In this document: piece by piece, positions 30,853-39,421 of the stretch
How positions within the stretch are numbered: position 1 is the stretch's first letter
Layout: each line of letters opens with the position of its first letter
Position numbers and translations under genes: made by a program
Notes under the pieces: model-generated
Databases searched by the model: none
What the model was told of the DNA's origin: nothing
The model's input: the letters and a program-made list of their open reading frames with translations, nothing else
DNA from: Brevibacterium gallinarum
Lineage (GTDB): Bacteria > Actinomycetota > Actinomycetes > Actinomycetales > Brevibacteriaceae
NCBI RefSeq assembly: GCF_014836885.1
Contig: NZ_JACSPY010000001.1
Span: 248,001-312,000, forward strand
Reading direction: 5' to 3'
Length of the DNA stretch: 64,000 nucleotides

Positions 30853-31201
30853 CCCGCCCAGTCCTCAGGCTGATGCGGCTCATGCGCCCGCAGCGGACTT
30901 TGGTTCGCTGCGGGCGCAGTCGCATCCGCACCGCTTCGGAAACGGCGCTGGCCAGCCCCGGTTCGGGTCAGACCTGGTCCCGGCCAGCCTTGGTCCCGGC
31001 CGGCTCCGGTCTCGGCCAGCCCTGGTCCCGGTCAGCGATCTCCGGCAGGCTGCGCCGCCTCGGGAACGGCACTGGCCAGCCGGTGGGGTTCTCCACAGAA
31101 TCTGCACTTCCACGACTGCGAATCCGCATACCCGCCGTGGGATACTGAACTCAATCGCAGACCCGCAGGCGCAATGCTCTGCCAGGTTCCAGGAGGCAGA
31201 C
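30853..31201. other. Intergenic region with terminator and repeats
   Basis: Apart from the gatB terminator-like stem it holds four GC-rich direct repeats related to CCTGGTCCCGGCCAG (about 30950-31040) and one CCGCCTCGGGAACGG copy (31068). A GGATACT stretch near 31140 and AGGAGG before 31202 belong to the codB promoter and ribosome binding site. No gene seen. Confidence 0.6.
30883..30918 (+). terminator. gatB terminator-like stem-loop
   Basis: Perfect 13-bp stem, TGCGCCCGCAGCG (30883-30895) and its complement (30906-30918), with a 10-nt loop and no T-run, which is common in high-G+C actinobacteria. It starts 31 bp after the gatB stop. Confidence 0.7.
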
Positions 31202-32497
31202 ATGGCCACGCACACCCCGGATCACCCTCCGCACGATGCGGACTTCTCGTTCGAAGCGGTGCCGCGTGAGAGCCGACGCGGATTCTGGCGCGTCGGGTTC
31301 ATCATGCTCGGCTTCACCTTCTTCTCCGCCTCCATGACCGTCGGCGCCGGACTCGGCAACGGCCTGGACTTCTCCGGATTCATCTGGGCCGTCCTCATCG
31401 GCGGGCTCATCCTCGGCGCCTACACCGGTGCTCTCGGCTACATCGGCGCTCACACCGGCGAGGGACTCGACCTGCTCGCCCAGCGCGCGTTCGGACGCTA
31501 CGGCTCCTACGTCCCGTCTGCGCTCATCGCCTTCACCCAGATGGGCTGGTTCGGCGTCGGCGTGGCGATGCTGGCCCACCCCACCGGCGAACTGCTCGGC
31601 ACCGGGCCGTGGCCGATCGTCATCGTCGCCGGTGCGCTTATGACGCTCTCGGCCTACATCGGCATCCGCGCCCTGGAGGTCGTCAGCTTCGTCTCCGTTC
31701 CCCTCATCGCGATCCTGGGCACCTGGTCGATGGTGAGCGCGGCCCGCGAGGGCGGCGGGCTGGAGACGATCTTCGGGCATTCGACCGGGATGCCGATCGT
31801 CGCAGCCGTCGGCATGGTCATCGGCTCGTTCATCTCCGGTGGCACGGCCACCCCGAACTTCACGCGGTTCTCCCGCTCGTCGACCGGTGCTGTCATCACG
31901 ACGGTCATCGCATTCCTGCTCGGCAACACCCTGATGTTCAGCTTCGGTGCAGTCGGCGGGGCATTCACCGGTAAGGACGACATCTTCTACGTCATGATCG
32001 CCCAGGGCCTCATGATCCCGGCCATCATCGTGCTCGGCGCCAACATCTGGACGACGAACAACAACGCGCTGTACACCACCGGCCTGGGCTTTGCCAACAT
32101 CACCCGGATTCGCAAAGGGCCGCTCGTCCTCGTCGCAGGCGCACTCGGCACGCTGACCGCGCTGTGGCTGTACGACAACTTCATCGGCTGGCTCAGCTTC
32201 CTCAACGCCACGCTGCCGCCGATCGGCGCGATCATCGTCGTCGACTACTTCTGGCGCTCGCGGCGACCCGACGTGCGCCGCCTGCCGCCGGTTCCGTTCG
32301 CATGGGGTGCGGTCATCGGCGTCATCGCCGGTGGACTGACCGGCTGGTTCCTGCCCTGGGGCATCAACTCCATCAACGCCATGATCGTCGGTGTCATCTG
32401 CTATCTCATCGGCGCCGCCCTCCAGAAGACCTCCGCTCGCTCAGACGGCCGATCTGGCCGAGGTGCTGATCCTGCTGAGTTCGATGGCCAGCGCTGA
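31202..32497 (+). CDS. codB: Cytosine permease (NCS1 family)
   Basis: 431 residues and about 12 helices. Begins with the NCS1 SFEAVPRESRRGFWRVGFIMLGFTF signature region; TTNNNALYTTGLGFANI is the conserved nucleobase-binding segment of CodB-type carriers. Imports cytosine with a cation. An AGGAGG site precedes the ATG, and codA follows after 27 bp, so the two form a codBA salvage operon. Confidence 0.93.
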   Translation: MATHTPDHPPHDADFSFEAVPRESRRGFWRVGFIMLGFTFFSASMTVGAGLGNGLDFSGFIWAVLIGGLILGAYTGALGYIGAHTGEGLDLLAQRAFGRYGSYVPSALIAFTQMGWFGVGVAMLAHPTGELLGTGPWPIVIVAGALMTLSAYIGIRALEVVSFVSVPLIAILGTWSMVSAAREGGGLETIFGHSTGMPIVAAVGMVIGSFISGGTATPNFTRFSRSSTGAVITTVIAFLLGNTLMFSFGAVGGAFTGKDDIFYVMIAQGLMIPAIIVLGANIWTTNNNALYTTGLGFANITRIRKGPLVLVAGALGTLTALWLYDNFIGWLSFLNATLPPIGAIIVVDYFWRSRRPDVRRLPPVPFAWGAVIGVIAGGLTGWFLPWGINSINAMIVGVICYLIGAALQKTSARSDGRSGRGADPAEFDGQR

Positions 32498-32524
32498 GCC
32501 GCGCGCACTGAAGAAGGAGACTGA

Positions 32525-33766
32525 ATGACGCTCATCACCAACCTGCGCATCGAAAATGCCGATGAGACCAGCGATGTGCGCATCGCAGACGGGCTCTTCG
32601 CAGCAATCGACGAACACCTCGAACCTCAGCCCGGTGAGGAGGTCATCGACGCGGCCGGCCGCCTCGGGCTCCCGCCGTTCATCGAATCGCATGTGCACCT
32701 CGACTCTGCTCTCACCTCAGGCCAGCCGCGCTGGAACGCCTCGGGAACTCTGTTCGAAGGCATCGAAGTGTGGAGCGAGCGCAAGCAGTCGCTGACCTCC
32801 GATGATGTGAAGAAGCGCGTCAACGCCGCTGTGCGACAGCAAGCGGGATTCGGCATCCAGTACGTGCGCACGCACGTCGACGTAACCGACCCCGACCTCA
32901 CCGCCCTGCACGCACTGCTGGAGCTGCGCGAAGAACTCAAGGGCAGCGTCACACTGCAGATCGTGGCGTTCCCGCAGGAGGGCATCCAGTCTTTCCCCGA
33001 CGGCGAGGGCCTCATGCGCAGGGCAGCCGAACTCGGAGTCGACGCGATCGGGGCGATCCCGCACTTCGAGTTCACTCGGGAGTACTCCGTCGAGTCGCTC
33101 AACTTCGCCTGCCGGCTGGCTGATGAGTTCGGGCTGCTCGTCGATGTGCACTGCGACGAGATCGACGATGAGGCATCCCGCGGTCTCGAAACACTCGCGA
33201 CACGAGCTCTGGAGATGGGCCTCAAGGACAGAGTCACCGCAAGCCACACGACAGCGATGCACTCGTACAACAACGCCTACTTCGTCCGGCTGCTGCGCCT
33301 GCTGAAGAATAGCGGCATCAACTTTGTCTCCAATCCGCTCGTCAACACCCATCTGCAGGCCCGCACCGATACCTATCCCAAACGGCGCGGCGTCACCCGG
33401 GTCAAAGAGCTCACCGAGGCTGGCATCAACGTCAGCTTCGGGCAAGATGACATCGTCGACCCGTGGAACCCTCTCGGAACAGGCAACCTTCGCGACGTCG
33501 TCTTCAACGGTCTCCACGTCACCCAGATGATGGGCAAGCAGCAGATCGATGACAGTTACCGCTTCATCACCCACAATGCGGCTCGCACCCTGCACCTGTC
33601 CGAGGATGAGTACGGATTCGCTGTCGGGCGGCCAGCGAACTTCATCATTCTCGACGCCGCCAACTGGTATGAGGCGCTGAGCTTCGCTGCACCCGTCCTC
33701 GCGTCATTCCGCGCCGGACGACAGATCGTCGCACGGGAGCCTGCGCGTACCGAGATCCTGTTCTGA
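32525..33766 (+). CDS. codA: Cytosine deaminase
   Basis: 413 residues, amidohydrolase TIM barrel. Metal and catalytic residues seen: His 56 and His 58 in ESHVHLD, His 209 and Glu 212 in DVHCDEIDD, His 241 in ASHTTAMHS and Asp 308 in SFGQDDIVDPW. The FGQDDIVDPWNPLG motif is typical of CodA. Converts cytosine to uracil and ammonia. AAGGAG lies 8 nt before the ATG. Confidence 0.95.
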   Translation: MTLITNLRIENADETSDVRIADGLFAAIDEHLEPQPGEEVIDAAGRLGLPPFIESHVHLDSALTSGQPRWNASGTLFEGIEVWSERKQSLTSDDVKKRVNAAVRQQAGFGIQYVRTHVDVTDPDLTALHALLELREELKGSVTLQIVAFPQEGIQSFPDGEGLMRRAAELGVDAIGAIPHFEFTREYSVESLNFACRLADEFGLLVDVHCDEIDDEASRGLETLATRALEMGLKDRVTASHTTAMHSYNNAYFVRLLRLLKNSGINFVSNPLVNTHLQARTDTYPKRRGVTRVKELTEAGINVSFGQDDIVDPWNPLGTGNLRDVVFNGLHVTQMMGKQQIDDSYRFITHNAARTLHLSEDEYGFAVGRPANFIILDAANWYEALSFAAPVLASFRAGRQIVAREPARTEILF

Positions 33767-33850
33767 GCCGCCGGTAGCGTTCAGAGAAGCCTCAGACCGG
33801 CGGCGTACACTGGCGGCAACCTCGCCCGCCTGCTCACCGGAGGAGTGCAG

Positions 33851-34984
33851 ATGGCCACGATCTCGTGGAAGTCCCTGTGGGAGCGCAGCTGTGCCGGCAC
33901 GCTGCCGACCTACCGGATCCTCGTACCCGATTCCGTCTCCGAGAACGTCCGCAATGTCTGGCGCGCACGCAGCTATCGCGTCGACGCCACCGAGCCGGGC
34001 ACCCAGCTCGTCACCGCCGGGATGTCACGCAACCTCATCCGCTCGCGGGTGAAGTTCGCAGCCGCCACCACCGCTGGCGCGATCGCGACGGGAATCGCGG
34101 CTCTGCCGACCGTGCTCATCAGCGTCTTCGACTCCGTGCCTGAAGGCGGCGTCATCACCACCGGCATCATCGGAACGATCTCCGCTGCCGGGGCAGGCTA
34201 CACCGGCTGGAAGTACCGCAAGGACCCGCGCCGGCTCGACCGCAAGGCCAAGGAATCCGCCAGTGCCGCTGAGTGGATCACGCCCGAGCGCCTCGGCTGG
34301 GTACCGGGACTGACGAAGGGCCAGGACACCGATGAGCAGCGGCTGTTCCACCTGACTGTCGTGACCGCGCAGAAGATCGCCCGGACGCGTGCATGGACGC
34401 ATCCGATCATGCAGGACCACGTCTCCCGCGTCGATCTCGATCATGCGGTCGCCTCGATCGGACGACGCCTCGTCGAACTCGTCGAGATCCGCGCTGAGCT
34501 TGAACAGATGCGCCAGACCAACATCAACGCAGGCGGCGGCACGCCTGCCGACCCGTCGACCGACAAGCAGATCGTCGCCTACCTGCGACAGCTCACGCGC
34601 GCGTTCTCGTCCATGGTCGACCGGGTGCTGGCACTCAACGCCTACTATGAGCGGCTGCGCAAGCTCGATCAGCAGCTGCTCATGCTCGACCAGACCGAAC
34701 GCTCACGCGAGATCGGTTCGCGCGTGCTCGACGTCATCTCCCGTACCGCCGATGACGAGAATGCCGACTGGCGTCTGCAGGAGCTCAACATCGAGGCCGA
34801 GGCACACGCCGAGTCGATCAACGAGCTGCTGCGCGAACTCACCGTCACCGCTGAGGGCTTCGACGATCTCGACGAACTGGACTCGAAGATCGCCCGCGCG
34901 CAGAAGCAGGTCGACGAACAGCTCGGCCTGAACCGGGCAGGGGAGCAGCTCGGTCAGAACCGCGAGCAGCGCCACCTGTCCTGA
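33851..34984 (+). CDS. Membrane protein with coiled coil, unknown
   Basis: 377 residues, not recognised. Two hydrophobic helices (about 66-94 and 100-122) follow a soluble N-terminus of about 60 residues. From about residue 180 the protein is a long charged helical region (ELVEIRAELEQMRQ, RLRKLDQQLLMLDQTERS) expected to form a coiled coil, ending in imperfect EQLG.NR repeats. GGAGG 8 nt upstream supports ATG 33851 over the in-frame GTG at 33845. The next gene on the right is convergent. Confidence 0.7.
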   Translation: MATISWKSLWERSCAGTLPTYRILVPDSVSENVRNVWRARSYRVDATEPGTQLVTAGMSRNLIRSRVKFAAATTAGAIATGIAALPTVLISVFDSVPEGGVITTGIIGTISAAGAGYTGWKYRKDPRRLDRKAKESASAAEWITPERLGWVPGLTKGQDTDEQRLFHLTVVTAQKIARTRAWTHPIMQDHVSRVDLDHAVASIGRRLVELVEIRAELEQMRQTNINAGGGTPADPSTDKQIVAYLRQLTRAFSSMVDRVLALNAYYERLRKLDQQLLMLDQTERSREIGSRVLDVISRTADDENADWRLQELNIEAEAHAESINELLRELTVTAEGFDDLDELDSKIARAQKQVDEQLGLNRAGEQLGQNREQRHLS

Positions 34985-35142
34985 CCGGCGACTGAGCAGT
35001 TCGTGTTGACTCGACGAGCGTCGATTCTGCACGAAATGCACACATTCCGGCCTGACAACGTGCTTCTCGTGAGGAATCGAGATGTCTCGATTCGACACGA
35101 AACGCACATCGGGCCAGCGCGGGTCAGCATCCGCGGTTCAGC
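34985..35142. repeat. Convergent spacer with duplicated inverted repeats
   Basis: Two related units carry TCGATTCTGCACGAAATGCACA (split as 35021-35030 and 35031-35042) and TCGATTCGACACGAAACGCACA (from 35087). The second has an 8-bp stem, AATCGAGA/TCTCGATT (35075-35092), and the first a TTCGTG/CACGAA stem. It may act as a two-way terminator for the flanking convergent genes. Confidence 0.55.
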
Positions 35143-35718
35143 TCAGTGCCCGAACGGATCCTCGTCGGTGCCCGGCAGCCAGGACAGACCCGGTTCGTTG
35201 TAGCCGAACTCGCGCTGGGCTCGCTTCCACTTCTTCGACCACTTCTTATCGAGCCGGTCGACGTACAGGGTGCCCTGCAGGTGGTCGTACTCGTGCTGCA
35301 TGATCCGGGCGAACCAGCCCTCGACCGTCAGCGACACCGGCTCACCGGTGCCGTCGACCCCGTTGATCGTGACCTTGTGGGCACGCTTGAGCGGGAAGTC
35401 CAGCGCAGGCACCGACAGGCAGCCTTCTGATTCGTCCTCGATGCTCGGCCGGCCGTCGGGGATCTTCGAGGCGACGAGGATCGGGTTGACGAACACGCCG
35501 CGGCGGCGCACGCCGGCGACTTCATCATCGGCGTCGTAGACGAAGATCTGCTTGCCCACCCCGATCTGCGGGGCGGCCAGGCCGACCCCGTTCGAGGCGG
35601 CCAGGGTCTCGAACATGTCATCGATGAGCTCGGCGAGCTCAGCATCGAAGGACTCGATCTTCTCGGCTTTGCGGTGCAGCACCGGCTCACCGTAGACGAC
35701 GATGGGATGAATGGTCAT
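35143..35718 (-). CDS. def: Peptide deformylase
   Basis: 191 residues from ATG 35718; the upstream extension is rejected because the family starts here. The three motifs are GVGLAAPQ (44-51), EGCLSVP (98-104, Cys 100 metal ligand) and QHEYDHLQG (141-149, His 142, Glu 143, His 146). Removes the formyl group from new proteins. A TAGACT box lies 8 nt before the ATG, suggesting a leaderless or nearly leaderless message. Confidence 0.96.
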   Translation of the reverse strand: MTIHPIVVYGEPVLHRKAEKIESFDAELAELIDDMFETLAASNGVGLAAPQIGVGKQIFVYDADDEVAGVRRRGVFVNPILVASKIPDGRPSIEDESEGCLSVPALDFPLKRAHKVTINGVDGTGEPVSLTVEGWFARIMQHEYDHLQGTLYVDRLDKKWSKKWKRAQREFGYNEPGLSWLPGTDEDPFGH

Positions 35719-35826
35719 GACACCTGAGTCTAGCGCCCGGTCTGAACCGGATCCCGCCCGCACAGACGTGATCTGCGTCCGCGCCCCGGACAGGATTACC
35801 GGTTGTTCACCTGGCGGAATAAGCTG

Positions 35827-35964
35827 ATGGCAGATGTGGTTGAGCGCAGTAGTACTGCCTCCCGCAGTCAATCAGCAGCTGAAGCCATTGGCTGGTGTGT
35901 GAGCGAAGAGCTCAGCGCTTGCAGCTGTCCTGCTCTTCGCTGTCGACGTAATCCTCTCTGCTGA
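35827..35964 (+). CDS. Cys-rich leader peptide upstream of cysK
   Basis: A 45-codon ORF opens at ATG 35827 and ends at TGA 35964, 47 bp before cysK. Its final 22 codons hold five Cys codons (W-C-V, A-C-S-C-P, R-C-R, L-C-stop). A shorter reading from GTG 35899 (21 residues, [15 protein letters not shown]...) keeps four of them; that GTG overlaps the stop of another small ORF (35834-35902) as GTGA, suggesting coupled translation. Cys-rich uORFs that sense Cys-tRNA supply are known upstream of sulfur-assimilation genes in mycobacteria. Probably a regulatory leader, not a working protein. Confidence 0.6.
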   Translation: MADVVERSSTASRSQSAAEAIGWCVSEELSACSCPALRCRRNPLC

Positions 35965-35983
35965 GTCGAGCCGCGGCTCAGCC
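35958..35983 (+). promoter_or_regulatory. Overlapping hairpins at the leader-peptide stop
   Basis: GCTGAG and CTCAGC can pair across the stop codon, while the internal GAGCCGCGGCTC is itself palindromic. The alternatives compete, as in an attenuator whose folding depends on ribosome position. Confidence 0.4.
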
Positions 35984-36011
35984 CAGACGTGCGAATCGAA
36001 AGGACACGCCC

Positions 36012-36941
36012 GTGAACATCTATTCCAATATTTCTGAGCTGGTCGGACGGACCCCGCTTGTACGACTCAATCAGGCCAGCGAGCGCAGCGGCGCGGAAAT
36101 CGTTGGAAAGCTCGAGTTCTACAACCCGGCGAACTCGGTCAAGGACCGCATCGGCGTCGCGATGATCGACGCGGCTGAGAAGTCCGGCGAGCTGCGCCCC
36201 GGTGGCACGATCGTCGAAGGCACCAGCGGCAACACCGGAATCGCACTGGCCATGGTCGGCGCGGCCCGCGGATACAAGGTCATCCTCACGATGCCCGAAT
36301 CGATGTCGAAGGAACGCCGCGCGCTGCTGCGCGCCTTCGGTGCCGAACTCGTCCTCACCCCGAAGGAAGAGGGCATGAAGGGCGCAGTCGCCAAGGCCGA
36401 GGAGCTCGGCAAGCAGGACAACACCGTGCTCGCCCGCCAGTTCGACAACCCGGCCAACCCGCAGATCCACCGCGAGACCACCGCCGAGGAGATCCTCGCC
36501 GACACCGACGGCCAGGTCGATGCCTTCATCGCCGGCATCGGCACCGGCGGCACCATCACCGGCGTGGGCGAGGTGCTGCGCAAGCACAACCCGGATGTCA
36601 CGATCGCCGCCGTCGAACCGGCCGCCTCGCCGCTGCTGAGCGAGGGCACCGCCGGTCCGCACAAGATCCAGGGCATCGGCGCGAACTTCGTGCCCACCGT
36701 GCTCGACACCGAGATCTACGACGAGGTCTTCGCCATCGACGATGACGAGGCGATGGAGAAGGCCCGCCAGGTCGCCCGCGAAGAGGGCATCCTCGTCGGC
36801 ATCTCCTCCGGTGCCGCCGTCGCGGCCGCCGAGAAGCTCGGCTCGCGTCCGGAGTTCGCTGGCAAGCGCATCGTCGTCATCATCCCCAGCTTCGGTGAGC
36901 GCTACCTGTCGACCCCGCTCTACGCGGACTACATGGACTGA
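36012..36941 (+). CDS. cysK: Cysteine synthase A (O-acetylserine sulfhydrylase)
   Basis: 309 residues. PLP lysine in [11 protein letters not shown] (Lys 44), the substrate loop [12 protein letters not shown] and the phosphate-binding [10 protein letters not shown] are intact. Makes cysteine from O-acetylserine and sulfide. AAAGGAC precedes the GTG/ATG-type start. cysE follows after 7 bp, so both steps of cysteine synthesis are in one operon behind the Cys-rich leader. Confidence 0.97.
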   Translation: MNIYSNISELVGRTPLVRLNQASERSGAEIVGKLEFYNPANSVKDRIGVAMIDAAEKSGELRPGGTIVEGTSGNTGIALAMVGAARGYKVILTMPESMSKERRALLRAFGAELVLTPKEEGMKGAVAKAEELGKQDNTVLARQFDNPANPQIHRETTAEEILADTDGQVDAFIAGIGTGGTITGVGEVLRKHNPDVTIAAVEPAASPLLSEGTAGPHKIQGIGANFVPTVLDTEIYDEVFAIDDDEAMEKARQVAREEGILVGISSGAAVAAAEKLGSRPEFAGKRIVVIIPSFGERYLSTPLYADYMD

Positions 36942-36948
36942 TCGGCAC

Positions 36949-37602
36949 ATGTCAGCACTGCGACGACTCGCTCTCGGTGCGGCGGCCGCCTCGGCCGCCG
37001 CGCTCGGAGCCGCCTATGCCAGCAATCCTGCATTCCGCCAGACCCTGCGCGAGGATCTCGACACCGCCAAGCGCCGTGACCCGGCTGCCCGCAACGACCT
37101 CGTCACGCTCATCAGCTACCCGGGCCTGCACGCCATCTGGGCCCACCGCGGCATCCACAAGCTGTGGCAGCACGAAGCCGGCAAAGTCCCGGCTCGCCTG
37201 CTGTCGCAGGCCGTCCGCACGCTCACCGGTGTGGAGATCCACCCCGGGGCGACGATCGGGCGGCGCTTCTTCATCGACCACGCCAACGGCGTCGTCATCG
37301 GCGAGACCGCCGAGATCGGCGACGACGTCATGCTCTATCACCAGGTCACCCTCGGCGGGGCGACGATGGAGCAGGTCAAGCGCCACCCGACGATCGGCGA
37401 CAACGTCATGATCGGTGCCGGCGCGAAGATCATCGGCCCGGTCACCGTCGGTGCCGGCTCCTCGGTCGGGGCCAACGCCGTCGTCGTCAAGGACGTTCCT
37501 GCCGACTCGACGGCCGTCGGCATCCCCGCCAAGGTCCGCCAGCCCGGCAGCGGCCGGCAGGCCAACGAGTGGAAGCTCGAAGACCCCGCCCTGTGGATCT
37601 GA
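36949..37602 (+). CDS. cysE: Serine O-acetyltransferase
   Basis: 217 residues from ATG 36949. Left-handed beta-helix of hexapeptide repeats (about 100-185) with the active-site segments [17 protein letters not shown] and YHQVTLGG. Acetylates serine for CysK. The first 27 residues are an unusual Ala-rich hydrophobic extension ([18 protein letters not shown]) before the normal [15 protein letters not shown] start, which could anchor the enzyme to the membrane. The C-terminus ends in Trp-Ile, compatible with the Ile-ended tail that docks into CysK. Confidence 0.95.
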   Translation: MSALRRLALGAAAASAAALGAAYASNPAFRQTLREDLDTAKRRDPAARNDLVTLISYPGLHAIWAHRGIHKLWQHEAGKVPARLLSQAVRTLTGVEIHPGATIGRRFFIDHANGVVIGETAEIGDDVMLYHQVTLGGATMEQVKRHPTIGDNVMIGAGAKIIGPVTVGAGSSVGANAVVVKDVPADSTAVGIPAKVRQPGSGRQANEWKLEDPALWI

Positions 37603-37698
37603 CCGGCGGCCCTGACCAGCACCGTCCCCTCTGATCGCACGTCACCTGTGGGCCGGCTCACGCCCGGTGGCCTGAGCCGGCTCACAGGAACGGCGGAC

Positions 37699-37704
37699 TA
37701 CACT
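37699..37704 (+). promoter_or_regulatory. -10 box TACACT, leaderless promoter
   Basis: TACACT, 7-nt spacer, ATG 37712 of the DUF998 gene. Confidence 0.5.
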
Positions 37705-37711
37705 CGCGACC

Positions 37712-38398
37712 ATGAGCGCACATGACCGGGTGACACCTGCCCATTCCGTGGTGATCGCACTCGCCGTCCTGTGCGCTCTGGCGTATTCGACCTGGGTGAT
37801 CCTGCCGCAGATCGACCCGGAGCTCAGCATCGTCAGAGCCTTCGTCTCCGAGTACGCCGCCGACGGCCGGCCCGGTGCCGGCCTCATGCGCACCGGCGAT
37901 GCGATCGCCGGGGCCTTCATGGTCGCCATCGCAGTCCTCGTCGCGGTACCGGGCCCGAGGTGGGTGCGGCTGATGCTGCCCGGTGGCCTCATGCTCGCCG
38001 GAGCCTCGACGATCGGCGATGCGATGCTGCCGATGGAATGCACCCCCAGCCTCGACGCCGCCTGCCTGGCCGCCGAGAAGAACAACACCGTCGGGCTGGC
38101 CCACCAGCTGCACTCGGTGACCAGCAGCCTCGTCGGCATCGGCATCGGGGCAGCCGTCATCGCCTCGATCATCATCTGGCGCCGGCGCGCCATCGCCGTG
38201 ACCCTGGCCGCCGGCGTGCTGCTGAGCCTGGCGCTCAGCGCCTTCAACGGTGTCGCCGGCGAGCCGCTGGCCCTGGGCATCGTGCAGCGGATCTCACTGG
38301 CGATGGTGAGCCTGTGGCTCATCGTCTTCACCATCACCCCGCACCCCGGGCTGCACCGCCTCCGCACCCAGCGCTCGCCGCAGGCAGCCACCTCATGA
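37712..38398 (+). CDS. DUF998-family membrane protein
   Basis: 228 residues with about six helices. SEYAADGRPGAGLMRTGDAIAG after the first helix and the later ECTPSLDAACLAAEKNN loop (two Cys) followed by HQLHSVTSSLVGIG fit DUF998. Function unknown. Its stop overlaps the hydrolase start (ATGA). Confidence 0.85.
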   Translation: MSAHDRVTPAHSVVIALAVLCALAYSTWVILPQIDPELSIVRAFVSEYAADGRPGAGLMRTGDAIAGAFMVAIAVLVAVPGPRWVRLMLPGGLMLAGASTIGDAMLPMECTPSLDAACLAAEKNNTVGLAHQLHSVTSSLVGIGIGAAVIASIIIWRRRAIAVTLAAGVLLSLALSAFNGVAGEPLALGIVQRISLAMVSLWLIVFTITPHPGLHRLRTQRSPQAATS

Positions 38399-39336
38399 CC
38401 TGGCGCCAGCACGTCGACCGGGTGCCGATCCTAAAGCGGCCCACCCGCATCCTCGACATCGGCACCGGACCGCTCGTCATCTGCGTCTCCGGAGTCGCCT
38501 CGACCCTGACCGACTGGCTACTGCTGGCCACCGAACTCTCCAGCGATCACCGGGTCATCGTCTACGACCGGCCCGGCTACGCACCCGACGACCGGATCCG
38601 CGCCCGGCCGATCCACCTGAGAGATGAAGCCGCCCGGGTGCATGCGATCATCGACTGGGCGCGCTCGACTCAGCCGCCCGGCGCCTCCACCGACGTCACC
38701 CTCGTTGGCCATTCGATGGGCGCCTATGTGTGCGAGGCCGCCGCCCGCCTCGCTCCCGGCCGCATCGACGCCGTCGTCGCCTTAGACGGCTCGACCCTGT
38801 CCGAGGCCGGTGATGACGAGCGGCTCAGTCACGACCGCCGTTCCAGCCTGCTCGCCCCGGTCATCCGCTCGAAACCGGTCATCGCCGCCTGGCACATCCT
38901 CGGCTCCTTCGCCATGTGGGTCGGGGTGCGCGGACGGGCTGAGATCTGGCGCCGGTTTCCCGGCACGGCAGCCGAGTTCCGCGCCCACTCCGTGCTGACC
39001 GCCACCGTACGCGAGCTCCTCGACTTCGACCGGCTCGCCGATGAACTCGCCACTCTGCGTGCCAGCCACCGCCACGCCCCCGGCCTGCGCGCCGGGGTCT
39101 ACCCGGCAGCCTCGTCCTGGCCGAGCCAGGACCCCGGCCTGGCCGAACGGCTGCGCACCTGGCGGCTGGGGCTGTGGGATGAGCAGGCCTGGATCGACGC
39201 CGTGCTCACCGAAGCCCGCACCACCTCAGAGGAGATCGACATCGACTTCTCCGTCATCAGCCCCTCCGGCCACTTCGTCATGATCGACCAGCCGGCAGCC
39301 GTTGCCCACCGGGTGCGGCAGATCACCGGAACCTGA
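38395..39336 (+). CDS. Alpha/beta hydrolase
   Basis: 313 residues. Nucleophile Ser 107 in LVGHSMGA, oxyanion region VSGVASTLTDW, and the catalytic His 293 in SPSGHFVMIDQP. It starts inside the stop of the DUF998 gene, so the two are coupled. The natural substrate cannot be told. A longer in-frame reading over the DUF998 gene is shadow sequence. Confidence 0.9.
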   Translation: MTWRQHVDRVPILKRPTRILDIGTGPLVICVSGVASTLTDWLLLATELSSDHRVIVYDRPGYAPDDRIRARPIHLRDEAARVHAIIDWARSTQPPGASTDVTLVGHSMGAYVCEAAARLAPGRIDAVVALDGSTLSEAGDDERLSHDRRSSLLAPVIRSKPVIAAWHILGSFAMWVGVRGRAEIWRRFPGTAAEFRAHSVLTATVRELLDFDRLADELATLRASHRHAPGLRAGVYPAASSWPSQDPGLAERLRTWRLGLWDEQAWIDAVLTEARTTSEEIDIDFSVISPSGHFVMIDQPAAVAHRVRQITGT

Positions 39337-39355
39337 CCCGGCTACGGGAATAACC

Positions 39356-39421
39356 GCCTCGGGCACGGTGTTAGACTTCATGTGATTGAAACATCAACTA
39401 CCTTGCGTGTGAGGAGCAGCA
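39356..39421 (+). promoter_or_regulatory. Repeat copy and promoter before the LLM gene
   Basis: AACCGCCTCGGGCACGG is a copy of the window-wide repeat. TAGACT (39372-39377) is a likely -10 box, and GAGGAG before GTG 39422 is the ribosome binding site. Confidence 0.5.
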
